From Candidatus Aenigmatarchaeota archaeon (lineage in GTDB: Archaea; Aenigmatarchaeota; Aenigmatarchaeia; QMZP01): a stretch of 64,000 nt of DNA. The stretch covers positions 62,001 to 126,000 of the forward strand of contig JACPNN010000015.1 of assembly GCA_016185435.1 (NCBI GenBank), written 5' to 3'. The translations under genes and the position numbers were made by a program. A model generated the notes under the pieces. It had not been told where the DNA came from, did no database searches, and saw nothing but the letters and a program-made list of their open reading frames with translations. Each line of letters opens with the position of its first letter. The stretch's first letter is position 1. Positions 16,253-25,364 of the stretch are shown piece by piece.

Positions 16253-16807
16253 TCATCTATTTAGATGCCTTGTGATTATTGACATTGCATGCCTGGGATT
16301 GGAAAATACAAGGCCGAGATCCTTTTTCAGTATATGCCTCGCTATGGCAAGCAGCAGGATTATTGTTACTGTGTTTCCTATCAGGTTTGATATCAGAGGC
16401 CCGAACATGTCGTTTATGGGGCTTCCGAAGTAGTCAAATAGGGGCCACAGAGTAGGATTATGCTCATGGTATGTGATGTCTATGGCTATATGGGTGAGGC
16501 TTCCTATGGCCGCTGAAAGAAGGAAATTTCTCGTTATATGGAATTTCTCAAAGCCATGGATTCCTATTCTCTGAATTTTTATTTTGAAAAGAAGCCAGAA
16601 CAGGAATATGGAAAAAATAATATTCAGGGTAAATGCCCCAAAAATGGAATGGCCCAGCAAGCGTGGTGGAAATTGGCCTATGAGATAAAGGAGCGGTATT
16701 TCCAGATCGTTGGCCATGCTTCCTGCAGTAAGGCCTGCGAAATCCAGCTTCCTGAACTTCAGCCTGAGGAGCCATGGATAGGCCACATGGAAGGGCGTGA
16801 AGGGCAT
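16253..16807 (-). CDS. DUF4184-like membrane protein
   Basis: 184 aa. It begins MPFTPFHVAYPWLL and contains four or five TM helices, with conserved polar positions in SMANDLE and IGSLTHIAIDITYHEH. These match the layout of small membrane proteins related to the YdjM-type putative metal-dependent hydrolases. The substrate is unknown. It lies 35 bases upstream of the propeller gene on the same strand. Confidence 0.6.
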   Translation of the reverse strand: MPFTPFHVAYPWLLRLKFRKLDFAGLTAGSMANDLEIPLLYLIGQFPPRLLGHSIFGAFTLNIIFSIFLFWLLFKIKIQRIGIHGFEKFHITRNFLLSAAIGSLTHIAIDITYHEHNPTLWPLFDYFGSPINDMFGPLISNLIGNTVTIILLLAIARHILKKDLGLVFSNPRHAMSIITRHLNR

Positions 16808-16881
16808 CTATCGAATAGGCTGACAGGGTATAAATTGGTATGCCGAAATCTTGATTCTCCCTAAGTCTTTACCACTCATTA

Positions 16882-17337
16882 TTAAATACGTACCAGTTCT
16901 GGAGTTCTCCTGAAAAAAGGCACTCCAACAGATTCGTCAAATTCAAGGGCAGGTCCATTTTCATCAAAGCCTATCAGCGATGAAAAATCTTCTTTGATAT
17001 GATATTCCAGCCATGTATTATACAATTCAGGCAGACTCCTCAATCCCTCCTTCTTTGTCACTGGCAATTTTCCAATACCGACATCATAGTCGGATACTGC
17101 GTCGCGAAGTTTACCATAGTCCACAATCCAGTCAACATAAGTAAAATGAACATGAGGAATGTGTATCAAAGCCTGCCCATTCCATGTGCGTCCAGGCCAA
17201 AGTATTTTCCTGGTTGGCTTGGCATATGATCTATTGTCCAGAAAATCGGTCAGAGACGAGGCTGAATAGATTTCTGGCGACCTCCAGTATGTTATAGGAT
17301 CTAACCGATGCCGAAGTTCTTCATTCAGGTGTCTCAT
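16882..17337 (-). CDS. Hypothetical protein, 151 aa
   Basis: Soluble protein with many aromatic residues (YWRSPEIYSASSLTDF, HIPHVHFTYVDWIVDYGK). No TM helix and no family recognised. Its AT content is somewhat higher than that of the neighbouring core genes. Confidence 0.55.
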   Translation of the reverse strand: MRHLNEELRHRLDPITYWRSPEIYSASSLTDFLDNRSYAKPTRKILWPGRTWNGQALIHIPHVHFTYVDWIVDYGKLRDAVSDYDVGIGKLPVTKKEGLRSLPELYNTWLEYHIKEDFSSLIGFDENGPALEFDESVGVPFFRRTPELVRI

Positions 17338-17454
17338 AATAATTCAAATGTTGGCTAAATTTTTAGAGAGGATACAGCTCTTCATGTTCGTACTTCAGAT
17401 ATCCAGCACGACCGTCGCCTTCTATCTATCTTCTGCCTTGAAGGCAGGCAGCCT

Positions 17455-17970
17455 CTAAGACTCTCCCACAATGGAGGAGAATCTACCCTCCTTCAGGACC
17501 TTCATCACCTCGTCAGGGCTGAAGACCCTCCCATGCATGCACACATACACTCCGTGAGGCAGTTCATGGACTTTTGCGAAAGCAAAGCCGATATTGAAAG
17601 GGGCGTCTGAAGGGGAGAAACCCGAGAGCGGTATCATAGAGCCTGTCAGGACGATCGTCTTCTCCGTTCCCTTGAGACGCTCCTTAAGGAACCTCCCTGT
17701 GTCAGGCATCGTGTAAGTGCCATGTGTTATTATTATCCTCTTGTGCGGGCTCTTCCTTATCTGCTCATAAACAGCCTGAAGATCCTTCATTGCCGATTCC
17801 CTGCTGTCCTTCATGCAGACGACTGTGAAGGCGCATTCGCTATACAGCTTGAGGCTTTTGATGAATTGCGGGATAACGGATTTCTCGTTAGTCACAACAG
17901 TGTCCTTGCTTCCCTCATAATAAGAGTCAATTGTGCCCCCTGTAATAATGAAGTGGACTGTTTCTTTCAT
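17455..17970 (-). CDS. Asparaginase-type N-terminal domain protein
   Basis: 171 aa. The catalytic Thr motif is ITGGTIDS (about residues 8-15) and the second threonine motif is THGTYTMPDTG (family form HGTDTM, with Asp replaced by Tyr). Only the N-terminal domain of L-asparaginase is present, as in other short archaeal homologues. It may hydrolyse amides or have drifted. The start at 17970 (MKETVHF) places the motif at its usual depth. Confidence 0.75.
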   Translation of the reverse strand: MKETVHFIITGGTIDSYYEGSKDTVVTNEKSVIPQFIKSLKLYSECAFTVVCMKDSRESAMKDLQAVYEQIRKSPHKRIIITHGTYTMPDTGRFLKERLKGTEKTIVLTGSMIPLSGFSPSDAPFNIGFAFAKVHELPHGVYVCMHGRVFSPDEVMKVLKEGRFSSIVGES

Positions 17971-18001
17971 AATGCAGAGTGGGGTGCATGGCTTAAGAAG
18001 C

Positions 18002-18430
18002 CTATATGTCAAGGACGACTGTGGCCTTCCATCCCTCCTCATCCTGAGTGACTTCCAGAAGATGCATGGTGACGGCCTTGACATCGTTCCTGAGGTCATG
18101 CCTCTTCCTGTCAATTTCCTCGCCCTGAACTTCTGCCTTCAGGCTGTATGTTCCGCCCTCTTTGGAAATTTTTATATCGAAGCCGCTGAAAAGGAGGCCG
18201 TCTGTATCCTTCAGGAAAATGAGTTCTGACAAAAAATCATATAAGAGCATATCCAGTTTCTCATCCGAAAAATTCAAAATTCTTATTTGCTCTGCTTGAA
18301 TCATCCTTGTGTCAACCATCGCTTCCTCGAGGGCAAGCGCCGACTGCCTGAAAAGCTCTTCCAGCGTCTCTCCTCTGGCCTCGAAGGCGATGTCTGCTAT
18401 GGCCACATCCTCAAGCCATCTGAAGGGCAT
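18002..18430 (-). CDS. Archease, RtcB activator
   Basis: 142 aa. It begins MPFRWLEDVAIADIAFEARG, the archease pattern, with acidic metal ligands in the first loop and in FSDEKLDMLLYDFLSELIF, and ends WKATVVLDI. Archease stimulates guanylation and turnover of RtcB. Its presence 6 kb from the interrupted rtcB implies that the ligase pathway is, or was recently, used. The asparaginase-like gene follows after 31 bases, perhaps co-transcribed. Confidence 0.85.
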   Translation of the reverse strand: MPFRWLEDVAIADIAFEARGETLEELFRQSALALEEAMVDTRMIQAEQIRILNFSDEKLDMLLYDFLSELIFLKDTDGLLFSGFDIKISKEGGTYSLKAEVQGEEIDRKRHDLRNDVKAVTMHLLEVTQDEEGWKATVVLDI

Positions 18431-18473
18431 AGTAGAAATAATGAATGTACGCAATATATATTGGACAGAGAAC

Positions 18474-18881
18474 TCAGACGTAGTCCTCGGACATTATCGA
18501 GTCATAAGAGATTATTGTACTTCCTCTCACTTTCGTGTTTCTTAGCCATAGCATCCGTGGGTTTCTGATCTCATGTACGCTTCGGATTCCCTCGTATGGA
18601 TTCTCAAGATCGAACTCCGCATGGACACAGCTTATCTCAAAAGCAACCAAAGGCCTGAGAGGCGTGACTTCTCCTTCTGCGAGGCCGTATTTCCTTGCCT
18701 CCGGGACGACTGTCTGCTCCCAGATCTCATCCCTTTCTCTCTTGAAGTCATGCCATTTGTTGAGAATTCCCTTACTTTCAATGGCCAAAAGAGCGGAATA
18801 GCCCTCTTTATACATCTCAAATGCTTCTATGAAATCCCTTACAACGTCCCTCGCTTCTCTCACAAGGCATACTATAGGCAT
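18474..18881 (-). CDS. Hypothetical protein, 135 aa
   Basis: Starts MPIVCLVREARDVVRDF. The GGCGGTGA just upstream supports this start over an ATG at 18932. Helical N-terminus, mixed C-terminus, no known domain. It is divergent from the methyltransferase gene, and the single symmetric CAATATATCC (about 18912-18921) could serve as TATA box in both directions. Confidence 0.55.
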   Translation of the reverse strand: MPIVCLVREARDVVRDFIEAFEMYKEGYSALLAIESKGILNKWHDFKRERDEIWEQTVVPEARKYGLAEGEVTPLRPLVAFEISCVHAEFDLENPYEGIRSVHEIRNPRMLWLRNTKVRGSTIISYDSIMSEDYV

Positions 18882-18940
18882 TTGTTCACCGCCTTGAAAT
18901 TCGATGGAAGCAATATATCCCTTTCTCCTCATCTGATATT

Positions 18941-19540
18941 ATGGAAACTTTCAGGCACGAAGGCTTCTACTACCAGCCCCTCGAGGACAGCTACTTGATG
19001 CTTGAGTGTGCGAAAGAGGCCTTGATTGGCATCCTGAAGAAGAAAGGCAGCAAAATCAAAATTCTTGACATGGGCACAGGATCAGGAGTCATAGCGAATG
19101 ATCTTGCTGAATTCTGCGCCAAGAACAGGATAAAGGCCGATATATTCGGAATCGACCTAAACAGGCACGGGATAAGGCACGCCCTTGCTGAAAGGAAGGG
19201 CGAATTCTATGTCTTATCGGATTTGTTTGGCGGGCTGAAAGGCATCTTTGACATCATAGTGTTCAATCCTCCCTACCTTCCAGAGGGGTATGAAGACTTT
19301 GAAGAGGAATACAAGAAGACCGTGATAGGCGGCAGGAAGGGAAATGAGCTGGCATGCGAATTCGTGAGGCAGGCATCCAAGCATATGGATCATGAAACTG
19401 TCTGCCTGCTTCTGGCCAGCAGCCTTTCTGGAAAAAATGAAATAGAGAAGATCTGCAGGAATTGCAGGCTGAAGATGAAGGCTTTCAGGGAAAAAAGCCT
19501 GTTTTTCGAGAAATTGGCAGTATACGAGATCAGAAAATGA
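18941..19540 (+). CDS. HemK2/Mtq2-like release-factor glutamine methyltransferase
   Basis: 199 aa, SAM-dependent. Motif I is ILDMGTGSGVIA, the acidic residue is FGIDLNR, and motif IV is VFNPPYLPEG, the NPPY of N5-glutamine and N6-adenine methyltransferases. Short archaeal versions methylate the GGQ glutamine of release factor aRF1. No N-terminal substrate domain is present, as expected for the archaeal/eukaryotic branch. A leaderless start fits the TATA at about 18913. Confidence 0.85.
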   Translation: METFRHEGFYYQPLEDSYLMLECAKEALIGILKKKGSKIKILDMGTGSGVIANDLAEFCAKNRIKADIFGIDLNRHGIRHALAERKGEFYVLSDLFGGLKGIFDIIVFNPPYLPEGYEDFEEEYKKTVIGGRKGNELACEFVRQASKHMDHETVCLLLASSLSGKNEIEKICRNCRLKMKAFREKSLFFEKLAVYEIRK

Positions 19541-19578
19541 ATTGATTCAAATATTAGCACAGGAAAGAGAATCTAATC

Positions 19579-20952
19579 ATGGATATGGATTCTGCCCTCT
19601 CCAGGGTTCTTCCCAGGATCAGGCCCTCTGAGAAACAGGCAAAAGAGATAGAGGCCATCACAAAAGAAGTCCTGCATGCAGCCAAAGAGGCCGCCGGGAA
19701 AAAAGGCCTGAAGGTGCTGCTTGCTGGAAGCTTTACCAGGAATACCTATATGCTTGATAAAAAAGAGTTTGATCTGTTTGTTCTTTTCCCTGAGAATGCA
19801 TCAAGAGAGGCGCTGGAAAAGGATGGCCTGGGCCTAGGCAAAAAAATAACAGACAAATTGAAGGGAAAATATTCCATAGCGTATGCCGAACACCCGTATG
19901 TCAGGGCAAAAATAAATGATTATCAGGTTGATATAGTGCCCTGTTATGATGTGAAGGATCCTGCAAAAATAAAGTCTGCCGTAGACAGGACGCCATTCCA
20001 TATAAGGTGGCTCCAAAGAAGAATGCACCCGAAGCTTGCTGATGAGGTCAGACTGCTTAAACAGTTCTGCAAGGCCCTGGGCATATACGGCTCGGACGAG
20101 AAGACCAGAGGGTTTTCGGGATATCTCTGCGAGCTTCTTATTGTGAAATACGGATCATTCAGGAATCTTGTGAGAGAAGCCTCGAAATGGGTTCCTGGCG
20201 CGGAAATAGATATAGAAGCGCATGGAAAAAGGAAATTTGAAGGCCATCCCTTGATTGTAATCGATCCTGTCGATCCGAACAGGAATGTGGCCGCTGTGGT
20301 TGAGCCTTACAATTTCATAAAATTTGCGGCTGCCTGCAGGAAATTTTCTGAAAGGCCCTCTCCTGACTTCTTCTTCCCAAGGAAAAAAATCAATTTGAAA
20401 AAACTGGAAAATTCAATGGAAAAAAGGAAGACAAAACTGATGGGAATCACATTCCGGAGGCCGGACATTATAGATGACATCCTTTATCCGCAGCTCAGGA
20501 AAACTGAAAAGAGGCTCAGGAGCATACTTGAGCAGAACGAGTTCAGAATGCTCAATTCAGGCTGCTTTGCCGATGGCAAAAGCTGCCTCATCCTTTTTGA
20601 GATGGAGGTGTGGAGCCTTCCCAATGTCAGGAAGGTTATCGGCCCTGACATCTTTTCGCATATTCATTCTGCCCAGTTCCTGGAGAAATACAAAAAAACA
20701 GGAAGGATACGCATTGAGAATGGAAAGTATGTGGCCGAGACAGGGAGAACGCTTACGTATGCGGAATCCAAGCTAAAGGACAGCCTCTCGAAAAGTCTGC
20801 CTGTCCTGAAGGCCAAGGGAATACCGGGCTATATTGCAGTGTCTGTGGCCAAGGGCTTCAGGATAATTGACGGGAAAGAAGTGATTGGGAAGGCAAGGAA
20901 AGAAGAGGATTTTGCAGCATTCCTCTCCGAATTCTTTGGGAAAGGGATATGA
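19579..20952 (+). CDS. cca: CCA-adding enzyme (archaeal class I)
   Basis: 457 aa. It completes the 3' CCA of tRNAs. The head domain has GSFTRNTYML and KEFDLFVLFP, giving the Glu-x-Asp pair used by archaeal enzymes. The third carboxylate is in YQVDIVPCYDV, followed by DRTPFHIRWL. The middle contains GFSGYLCELLIVKYGSF, the class I poly(A)-polymerase-like core, and a C-terminal tail domain follows. Full length with no irregularity. It lies 38 bases after the methyltransferase on the same strand. Confidence 0.93.
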   Translation: MDMDSALSRVLPRIRPSEKQAKEIEAITKEVLHAAKEAAGKKGLKVLLAGSFTRNTYMLDKKEFDLFVLFPENASREALEKDGLGLGKKITDKLKGKYSIAYAEHPYVRAKINDYQVDIVPCYDVKDPAKIKSAVDRTPFHIRWLQRRMHPKLADEVRLLKQFCKALGIYGSDEKTRGFSGYLCELLIVKYGSFRNLVREASKWVPGAEIDIEAHGKRKFEGHPLIVIDPVDPNRNVAAVVEPYNFIKFAAACRKFSERPSPDFFFPRKKINLKKLENSMEKRKTKLMGITFRRPDIIDDILYPQLRKTEKRLRSILEQNEFRMLNSGCFADGKSCLILFEMEVWSLPNVRKVIGPDIFSHIHSAQFLEKYKKTGRIRIENGKYVAETGRTLTYAESKLKDSLSKSLPVLKAKGIPGYIAVSVAKGFRIIDGKEVIGKARKEEDFAAFLSEFFGKGI

Positions 20953-20997
20953 TCTGCCACAGGCTGAAAATATAAGGAGGCGCTGACAACAGAAATT

Positions 20998-21249
20998 ATG
21001 GCCAAGGAAACCGTTGAAAGCATAATCAAGTCGTCCATTGTGATGGCCTTCTCCATAGCCGCTGCCCTGATATGGAAGGATGTCATAATTGATCTAATTG
21101 AGATTTTTGTGCCTGCCAGTGAAGAGATTTTCTACAAGCTTTTTGCGGCTGTTCTGGCTACAGTTTTGGTGATCATAGCCATATATCTTTTCCTCGAGAC
21201 GGAATCAGAGGCTGAGATTATAATGAAGAGCCTGAAGAAGAAAAAATAG
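20998..21249 (+). CDS. DUF5654-like small membrane protein
   Basis: 83 aa with two TM helices (IVMAFSIAAALIWKDVIIDL and LFAAVLATVLVIIAIYLFL) and a charged C-terminus ending KKKK. It resembles the small archaeal membrane family DUF5654, whose function is unknown. Confidence 0.6.
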   Translation: MAKETVESIIKSSIVMAFSIAAALIWKDVIIDLIEIFVPASEEIFYKLFAAVLATVLVIIAIYLFLETESEAEIIMKSLKKKK

Positions 21250-21250
21250 G

Positions 21251-21700
21251 CTATCCCTTCTTCCTGAAAAACAGCCAGCTCTTGGGGCTGAATTTTGTTT
21301 TTACCAGGACAAAGATGCCCTTCAGTTTTTCTCCTTTTATTTCGACTATTATCTTCTCAGGCTTTCTGCTGATTATTTTGCATATTCCTTTGTCCCATAT
21401 TTGTACGGCTCCAGCCCCATAATTCCCTTCAGGTATGGAGCCTTCAAAATTGGCGTATTCGATTGGATGGTCTTCGGTTTCTATGGCCAAAAGCCTTCTC
21501 TTCTCAGCCTCTTCAGGATTCTTTGGGACAGCCCAGCTCTTCAGGACACCGCCTTCCTCAAGCCTGAGATCGTAATGGAGCCTTCTGGCGTCATGCTCCT
21601 GGATGACATAGATGGGCCTGCTGAGTTTTGATTTTCTGTATTTCCCGACTATCTTTTCGCAGAAATCCCGGCTGAGCTCTGATTCTGTCTCCTCTTTCAT
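21251..21700 (-). CDS. LigD-type 3'-phosphoesterase domain protein
   Basis: 149 aa. It has the family core IQEHDARRLHYDLRLEEGG, then WAVPKNP, EDHPIEYANFEG and IPEGNYGAGAVQIWD. These carry the metal ligands (His, Asp, His) that trim ribonucleotide 3' ends in bacterial NHEJ ligase D. Free-standing archaeal versions exist. No Ku or ligase D is in the window. It is tail-to-tail with the DUF5654-like gene. Confidence 0.88.
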   Translation of the reverse strand: MKEETESELSRDFCEKIVGKYRKSKLSRPIYVIQEHDARRLHYDLRLEEGGVLKSWAVPKNPEEAEKRRLLAIETEDHPIEYANFEGSIPEGNYGAGAVQIWDKGICKIISRKPEKIIVEIKGEKLKGIFVLVKTKFSPKSWLFFRKKG

Positions 21701-21890
21701 GATGATAATTCTTATCAGCCTGAGTAAAAAGCATGATCTCCACAGAGAATGCAAACAGAAGTGATAGTGAGGAGGGGATGGCAAGCCTTTATAGGAACAT
21801 GCCAGCATCCCTCAAAGATGTGTTGGAACTGGGATTTAAAAAGATATCGCTCGATTTGATATAACTACTGATAAATGATAAATCTTGATA

Positions 21891-22637
21891 TTAAAGCTCA
21901 ACATAATCCATTGAATTGGGCATCAGCACCTCAATCCCTTCAGGCCTGGCGATCCTTAGCAGATCCTCCTTCTTCCTTGCAAGCTCCCGATTTATATGGA
22001 CAAGGGCAAGTTTCCTCACGCCTATCGAACTTGCCATGGATATCACATCTGAGATGCTTGAATGCCCTTCAACGTGGCCGCTTGCAAGATATGCCTCATG
22101 GATCAGCATGTCTGCATTCCTGTATAAGCTTGCTGTCTCCTCGGTTATGGCTCCGTCAGAGCTGTAGCAAAGGCTTTTGCTGCCCATGTCAATTCTGATT
22201 GCTGTGACATTCACCGGATGCCTTGGCCTTGCAAAGGAGAGTTTCAGATCTGCAAATTGCAAGGGCCTGGAGGCTGCAGCTTCAAGGTATCCTATGCCGA
22301 ACTTGCCCCTGATTTTTTTCAGGGAGCCCCTGTAGCCTAGTTCAATCATATCCTCTATGTATTTTTTCATCTCTGGCTGGCATATCAGGGCTAGGGGCTT
22401 CTTCCTATCCTCTGAGCACATGCGCATGAGGACTGCTGGAAGGCCGAATGTGTGGTCGGCATGGCTGTGGCTCAGGAAAATTGCATCAAGATATTCAGGG
22501 TTGCTGTTATATTTCCACAGCTCTGGGGGGATGGAATAGCCGCAGTCGAGGAGGATGTTTGCCGAGGATTCGACTAGTATGGAAGTGTTCGGGATGGAGT
22601 CAAAGGCTTCTCCTACCCCTAGGAAAATGACTTTCAT
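21891..22637 (-). CDS. RNase Z-like metallo-beta-lactamase hydrolase
   Basis: 248 aa. The zinc motif SHSHADHTFG (about residues 54-63) has the tRNase Z form H-x-H-x-D-H. Later ligands are in SSDGAITEE and HEAYL, and HSSISD follows at about residue 190. Length and motifs fit either tRNA 3'-end maturation or a related phosphodiesterase. The exosite is short. The neighbouring CCA enzyme gene suggests tRNA processing, but this remains inference. Confidence 0.8.
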   Translation of the reverse strand: MKVIFLGVGEAFDSIPNTSILVESSANILLDCGYSIPPELWKYNSNPEYLDAIFLSHSHADHTFGLPAVLMRMCSEDRKKPLALICQPEMKKYIEDMIELGYRGSLKKIRGKFGIGYLEAAASRPLQFADLKLSFARPRHPVNVTAIRIDMGSKSLCYSSDGAITEETASLYRNADMLIHEAYLASGHVEGHSSISDVISMASSIGVRKLALVHINRELARKKEDLLRIARPEGIEVLMPNSMDYVEL

Positions 22638-22676
22638 AATAGAAAGATGTTGATATGTAATAAATTACTGACTGAA

Positions 22677-23105
22677 TTACGGATTGTTTAGCCTATACTT
22701 AAGCATAGGATACGCCTCCGTAATCCTCAAATAAAACCCGAAAGGATCCTCGACCCTGAAATCATATGCCTTCCACTTCCTTTTCCTTAAGGGCTGGACT
22801 ACCTTTACTTTATTTTTTATTTTCTCATAGAATTTTTGTACATTTTTCACCTGGATGATTATCTCAACAGCATAACCCCGTTTCGTTTCCTTCGGGAAAT
22901 TCCTGAAATAGTTCTGATTGCAAACCTTCCCGCTTCCGCCATAGAAATTCAGTATGCTTTGGCCTCTCTTCATGACAAGGTAGTCCTTTTCCCTCCTTGC
23001 AATTCTGAAGCCGAGAATTTTGTAGAATTCCATAGCCTTTCTGAAGTCGGGAACATGGAGCTCGATGAAGATGTCTGTCAAATCCTTTCTGGTTTTTTCC
23101 ATCAC
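22677..23105 (-). CDS. VOC-fold (glyoxalase/bleomycin resistance-like) protein
   Basis: 142 aa. It has two beta-alpha-beta-beta-beta units, the first FIELHVPDFRKAMEFYKILGF and the second with VKNVQKFYEKIK and VEDPFGFYLRITE, typical of vicinal-oxygen-chelate proteins. Metal ligands His and Glu are plausible. The substrate is unknown. Confidence 0.8.
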   Translation of the reverse strand: MMEKTRKDLTDIFIELHVPDFRKAMEFYKILGFRIARREKDYLVMKRGQSILNFYGGSGKVCNQNYFRNFPKETKRGYAVEIIIQVKNVQKFYEKIKNKVKVVQPLRKRKWKAYDFRVEDPFGFYLRITEAYPMLKYRLNNP

Positions 23106-23403
23106 TATCTATTCTCAAGATTGTTTTTATAAAGAAAGTGAAACAATTTTTTCCACCAGAAACCATGGATGGCTGGAGTGGAAATGTGGCTTCTCTGTAT
23201 CTGTTTCCTGTCTAAAACAGTGTTATTTTCCTGTGTTTATATCCATATAGATTTATATATACCTTGGTGAAAGATTAAATATACACCTTCTAACGGGCAA
23301 CTCCCAAATATTTTCCAACTGGTTGCTTCAGGAAGGGACGGCCAAAGACGTCATGCCACATCAGCATGGCTCAGCTTGGCCTTATAAGTGAGGAGGGAAA
23401 AAT
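23106..23403. promoter_or_regulatory. ftsZ leader region
   Basis: A TATA-like TTAAATATAC near 23275-23284 implies a leader of about 100 bases, long for this genome. A 12-codon frame (23353-23391) ends in a TGA that overlaps the GGAGGG ribosome-binding site of ftsZ, so translational coupling or a leader peptide is possible. Confidence 0.35.
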
Positions 23404-24489
23404 ATGGCAGGCATGGAGAGTTTGCTGGAAACGGCGTTCGAGAAGGGCTCTCAACCAACGCAGGACGAGTTCGATATCAACGTGAAGGATGCGAGGATAG
23501 TGGTTGTCGGGTGCGGAGGAGCTGGAAACAATGCCGTCACAAGGCTGACAGAGATGGGCATCAGGGGAGCAAGCACCGTCATCCTCAATACAGATGTCAA
23601 GCACCTTCAGATCAGCAAGGCCGACAAGAAGCTGCTTATCGGGAAAGAGCTCACCAGAGGACTGGGAGCAGGAGGTTTCCCTGACATAGGAAGGAAGGCT
23701 GCAGAGGAAAGCATCAATGATATAAAGAAGGTCCTCGAAGGCGTCGACATGGTTTTCGTGGTCTCAGGCCTTGGAGGAGGGACAGGCACAGGCTCTGCAC
23801 CAGTAGTGGCGAGAGCGGCAAGGGAATGCGGCGCAATAACAATAGGCTTCGTCACCATGCCCTTCAAGATAGAAGGGAGCAGGATGGGGAAGGCTGAAGA
23901 CGGCCTCTACAACATGAGAAGGTTTGCCGACACAGTTATAGTAATAGAAAACGACAGGCTTCTCAGGGTTGCAGGGAATCTTCCATTGCAGCAGGCCTTT
24001 GCAGTAGCGGACAGCCTTGTATCGACAATCATCAAGGGCATAACAGAGACAATAGCCACCCCAAGCCTTGTCAACCTGGACTATGCAGATGTCAAGGCGA
24101 TAATGCATTCAGGAGGCGTGGCTGCTGTAGGGTATGGCGAGAGCAATGCGAGCAACAGGGCTGAAGACGCAGTGCTGAAGGCACTTGCTACGCCCTTGCT
24201 GGATGTCAGTTATGAGGGAGGCAGGGGAGCGCTGATCCACATAACAGGCGGAGAGGACATGAAGCTTGATGAGGTCAATCTTATCGGCGAGCATGTCAGC
24301 AGGCAGCTTGATCCTGAGGCACAGGTGATATGGGGAGCACGCATAGACCCTGCATTCAAAGGAAAAATGCGATGCATAACCATCGTCACAGGGGTAAAGA
24401 GCCCATACATCCTTGGAACGCTGGATTCAGAGACAAGGCAGAAGGACGAGCTTCTTGAGAGGAGCCTGGGAATAAGGCTTGTAGCTTAA
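23404..24489 (+). CDS. ftsZ: Cell-division GTPase FtsZ
   Basis: 361 aa. The nucleotide-binding core includes [16 protein letters not shown], the tubulin signature [13 protein letters not shown] (residues about 122-134), and [15 protein letters not shown]. The T7 catalytic loop is in [13 protein letters not shown]. The protein polymerises with GTP into the division ring at midcell. The C-terminal tail is short ([10 protein letters not shown]), without an obvious SepF-binding peptide. Strong GAGGAGGG ribosome-binding site, then a clear terminator after the stop. Confidence 0.97.
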   Translation: MAGMESLLETAFEKGSQPTQDEFDINVKDARIVVVGCGGAGNNAVTRLTEMGIRGASTVILNTDVKHLQISKADKKLLIGKELTRGLGAGGFPDIGRKAAEESINDIKKVLEGVDMVFVVSGLGGGTGTGSAPVVARAARECGAITIGFVTMPFKIEGSRMGKAEDGLYNMRRFADTVIVIENDRLLRVAGNLPLQQAFAVADSLVSTIIKGITETIATPSLVNLDYADVKAIMHSGGVAAVGYGESNASNRAEDAVLKALATPLLDVSYEGGRGALIHITGGEDMKLDEVNLIGEHVSRQLDPEAQVIWGARIDPAFKGKMRCITIVTGVKSPYILGTLDSETRQKDELLERSLGIRLVA

Positions 24490-24493
24490 GGTT

Positions 24494-24538
24494 AAAGGCG
24501 GCCAAAGGGTCGCCTTTCATTATTGTTTTTTTGTTTTT
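24494..24538 (+). terminator. Intrinsic-type terminator after ftsZ
   Basis: AAAGGCG / CGCCTTT stem (24494-24517) followed by a T-rich run (24525-24538). Confidence 0.75.
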
Positions 24539-24593
24539 GCATTTGTTCTCGCATCATACGAAAATATAAGCAAGAAAAGAGAAATATACACTA

Positions 24594-24794
24594 ATGAAGA
24601 AATCACCGAATGAAGGCATCTATAAAAAATATTTTTACAATAAGAATCAGCAGGCATCCATACTTTTGGCTATTCTTGCCATTATCCTCTTTCTTCTCGG
24701 CCATACCATCCTTGCTATTATCTCAGGCATACTGATGGTCATTTTTGAGTACAGGGCCAACAAGGATATGAAAAAGGCCTTAAAGAGATCATAG
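24594..24794 (+). CDS. Small membrane protein, 66 aa
   Basis: Hydrophilic N-terminus, then two closely spaced hydrophobic helices (ASILLAILAIILFLLGHTI and LAIISGILMVIFEY) and a basic tail. No family recognised. It starts 50 bases after the ftsZ terminator. Confidence 0.55.
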   Translation: MKKSPNEGIYKKYFYNKNQQASILLAILAIILFLLGHTILAIISGILMVIFEYRANKDMKKALKRS

Positions 24795-24867
24795 CAACAT
24801 CTTTTGCCGCTTATTTTTGGCAATCCCTTTCTGAACCAATTTAATTGCATGAATAGAATATTATAAC

Positions 24868-25323
24868 ATGCCCCGGCAAATGCAGGCAGGCAAGGCAAGC
24901 GTAGCAGGCATCATAAGGTCTCTCTTTTCCCTGATACGGAAAAGGCAAGAAGAAAGGCCTTCAGCACAGCCTGCTGAAAAGAAAAGGCGCAAAAGGCATG
25001 GCCCATGGAAGACTGATAAAAGCAAATCAGGGGACAAGCCCGCAAAGCAAAGAGACGGAACGGCAGAAGAAAAGCAGCAGGCTGACAAGCCGGTTTTTCT
25101 CGAGACCAATATTGACAAGCTCTATTCCCTGATAAAGGAAAAGAAATCAATAAGCATAGACGATGCCGCAAAAAAGTTCGGTTTGACAGAACATATAATT
25201 GAGGAATGGTGCCGCATGCTGGAGGAGCACGGCATGATAGAGCTGCATTATCCTGCCTTCGGGAAGCCTGAGATTAGGATAAGGAAAAGTGAAAGGAAAT
25301 ACGTATCCTCCCACGTTGCATGA
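24868..25323 (+). CDS. Basic protein with C-terminal winged-helix domain
   Basis: 151 aa. Residues 1-75 are basic and low-complexity (AEKKRRKRHGPWKTDK). Residues about 80-140 form a winged helix (NIDKLYSLIKEKKSISIDDA, then KKFGLTEHIIEEWCRMLEE) ending in LHYPAFGKPEIR. This ending is known from small archaeal proteins of unclear role near surface-structure loci. It precedes, convergently, the pilin-like genes. Confidence 0.6.
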   Translation: MPRQMQAGKASVAGIIRSLFSLIRKRQEERPSAQPAEKKRRKRHGPWKTDKSKSGDKPAKQRDGTAEEKQQADKPVFLETNIDKLYSLIKEKKSISIDDAAKKFGLTEHIIEEWCRMLEEHGMIELHYPAFGKPEIRIRKSERKYVSSHVA

Positions 25324-25364
25324 GTATGATCGCAAACACAAAATCAAATAAAACAGGCAATTGC

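Noticed and set aside
19760-19800. Lost catalytic Asp in the CCA-adding enzyme (EFDLF)
   Set aside because: Archaeal class I enzymes use a Glu-x-Asp pair at this place, so the residue is normal.
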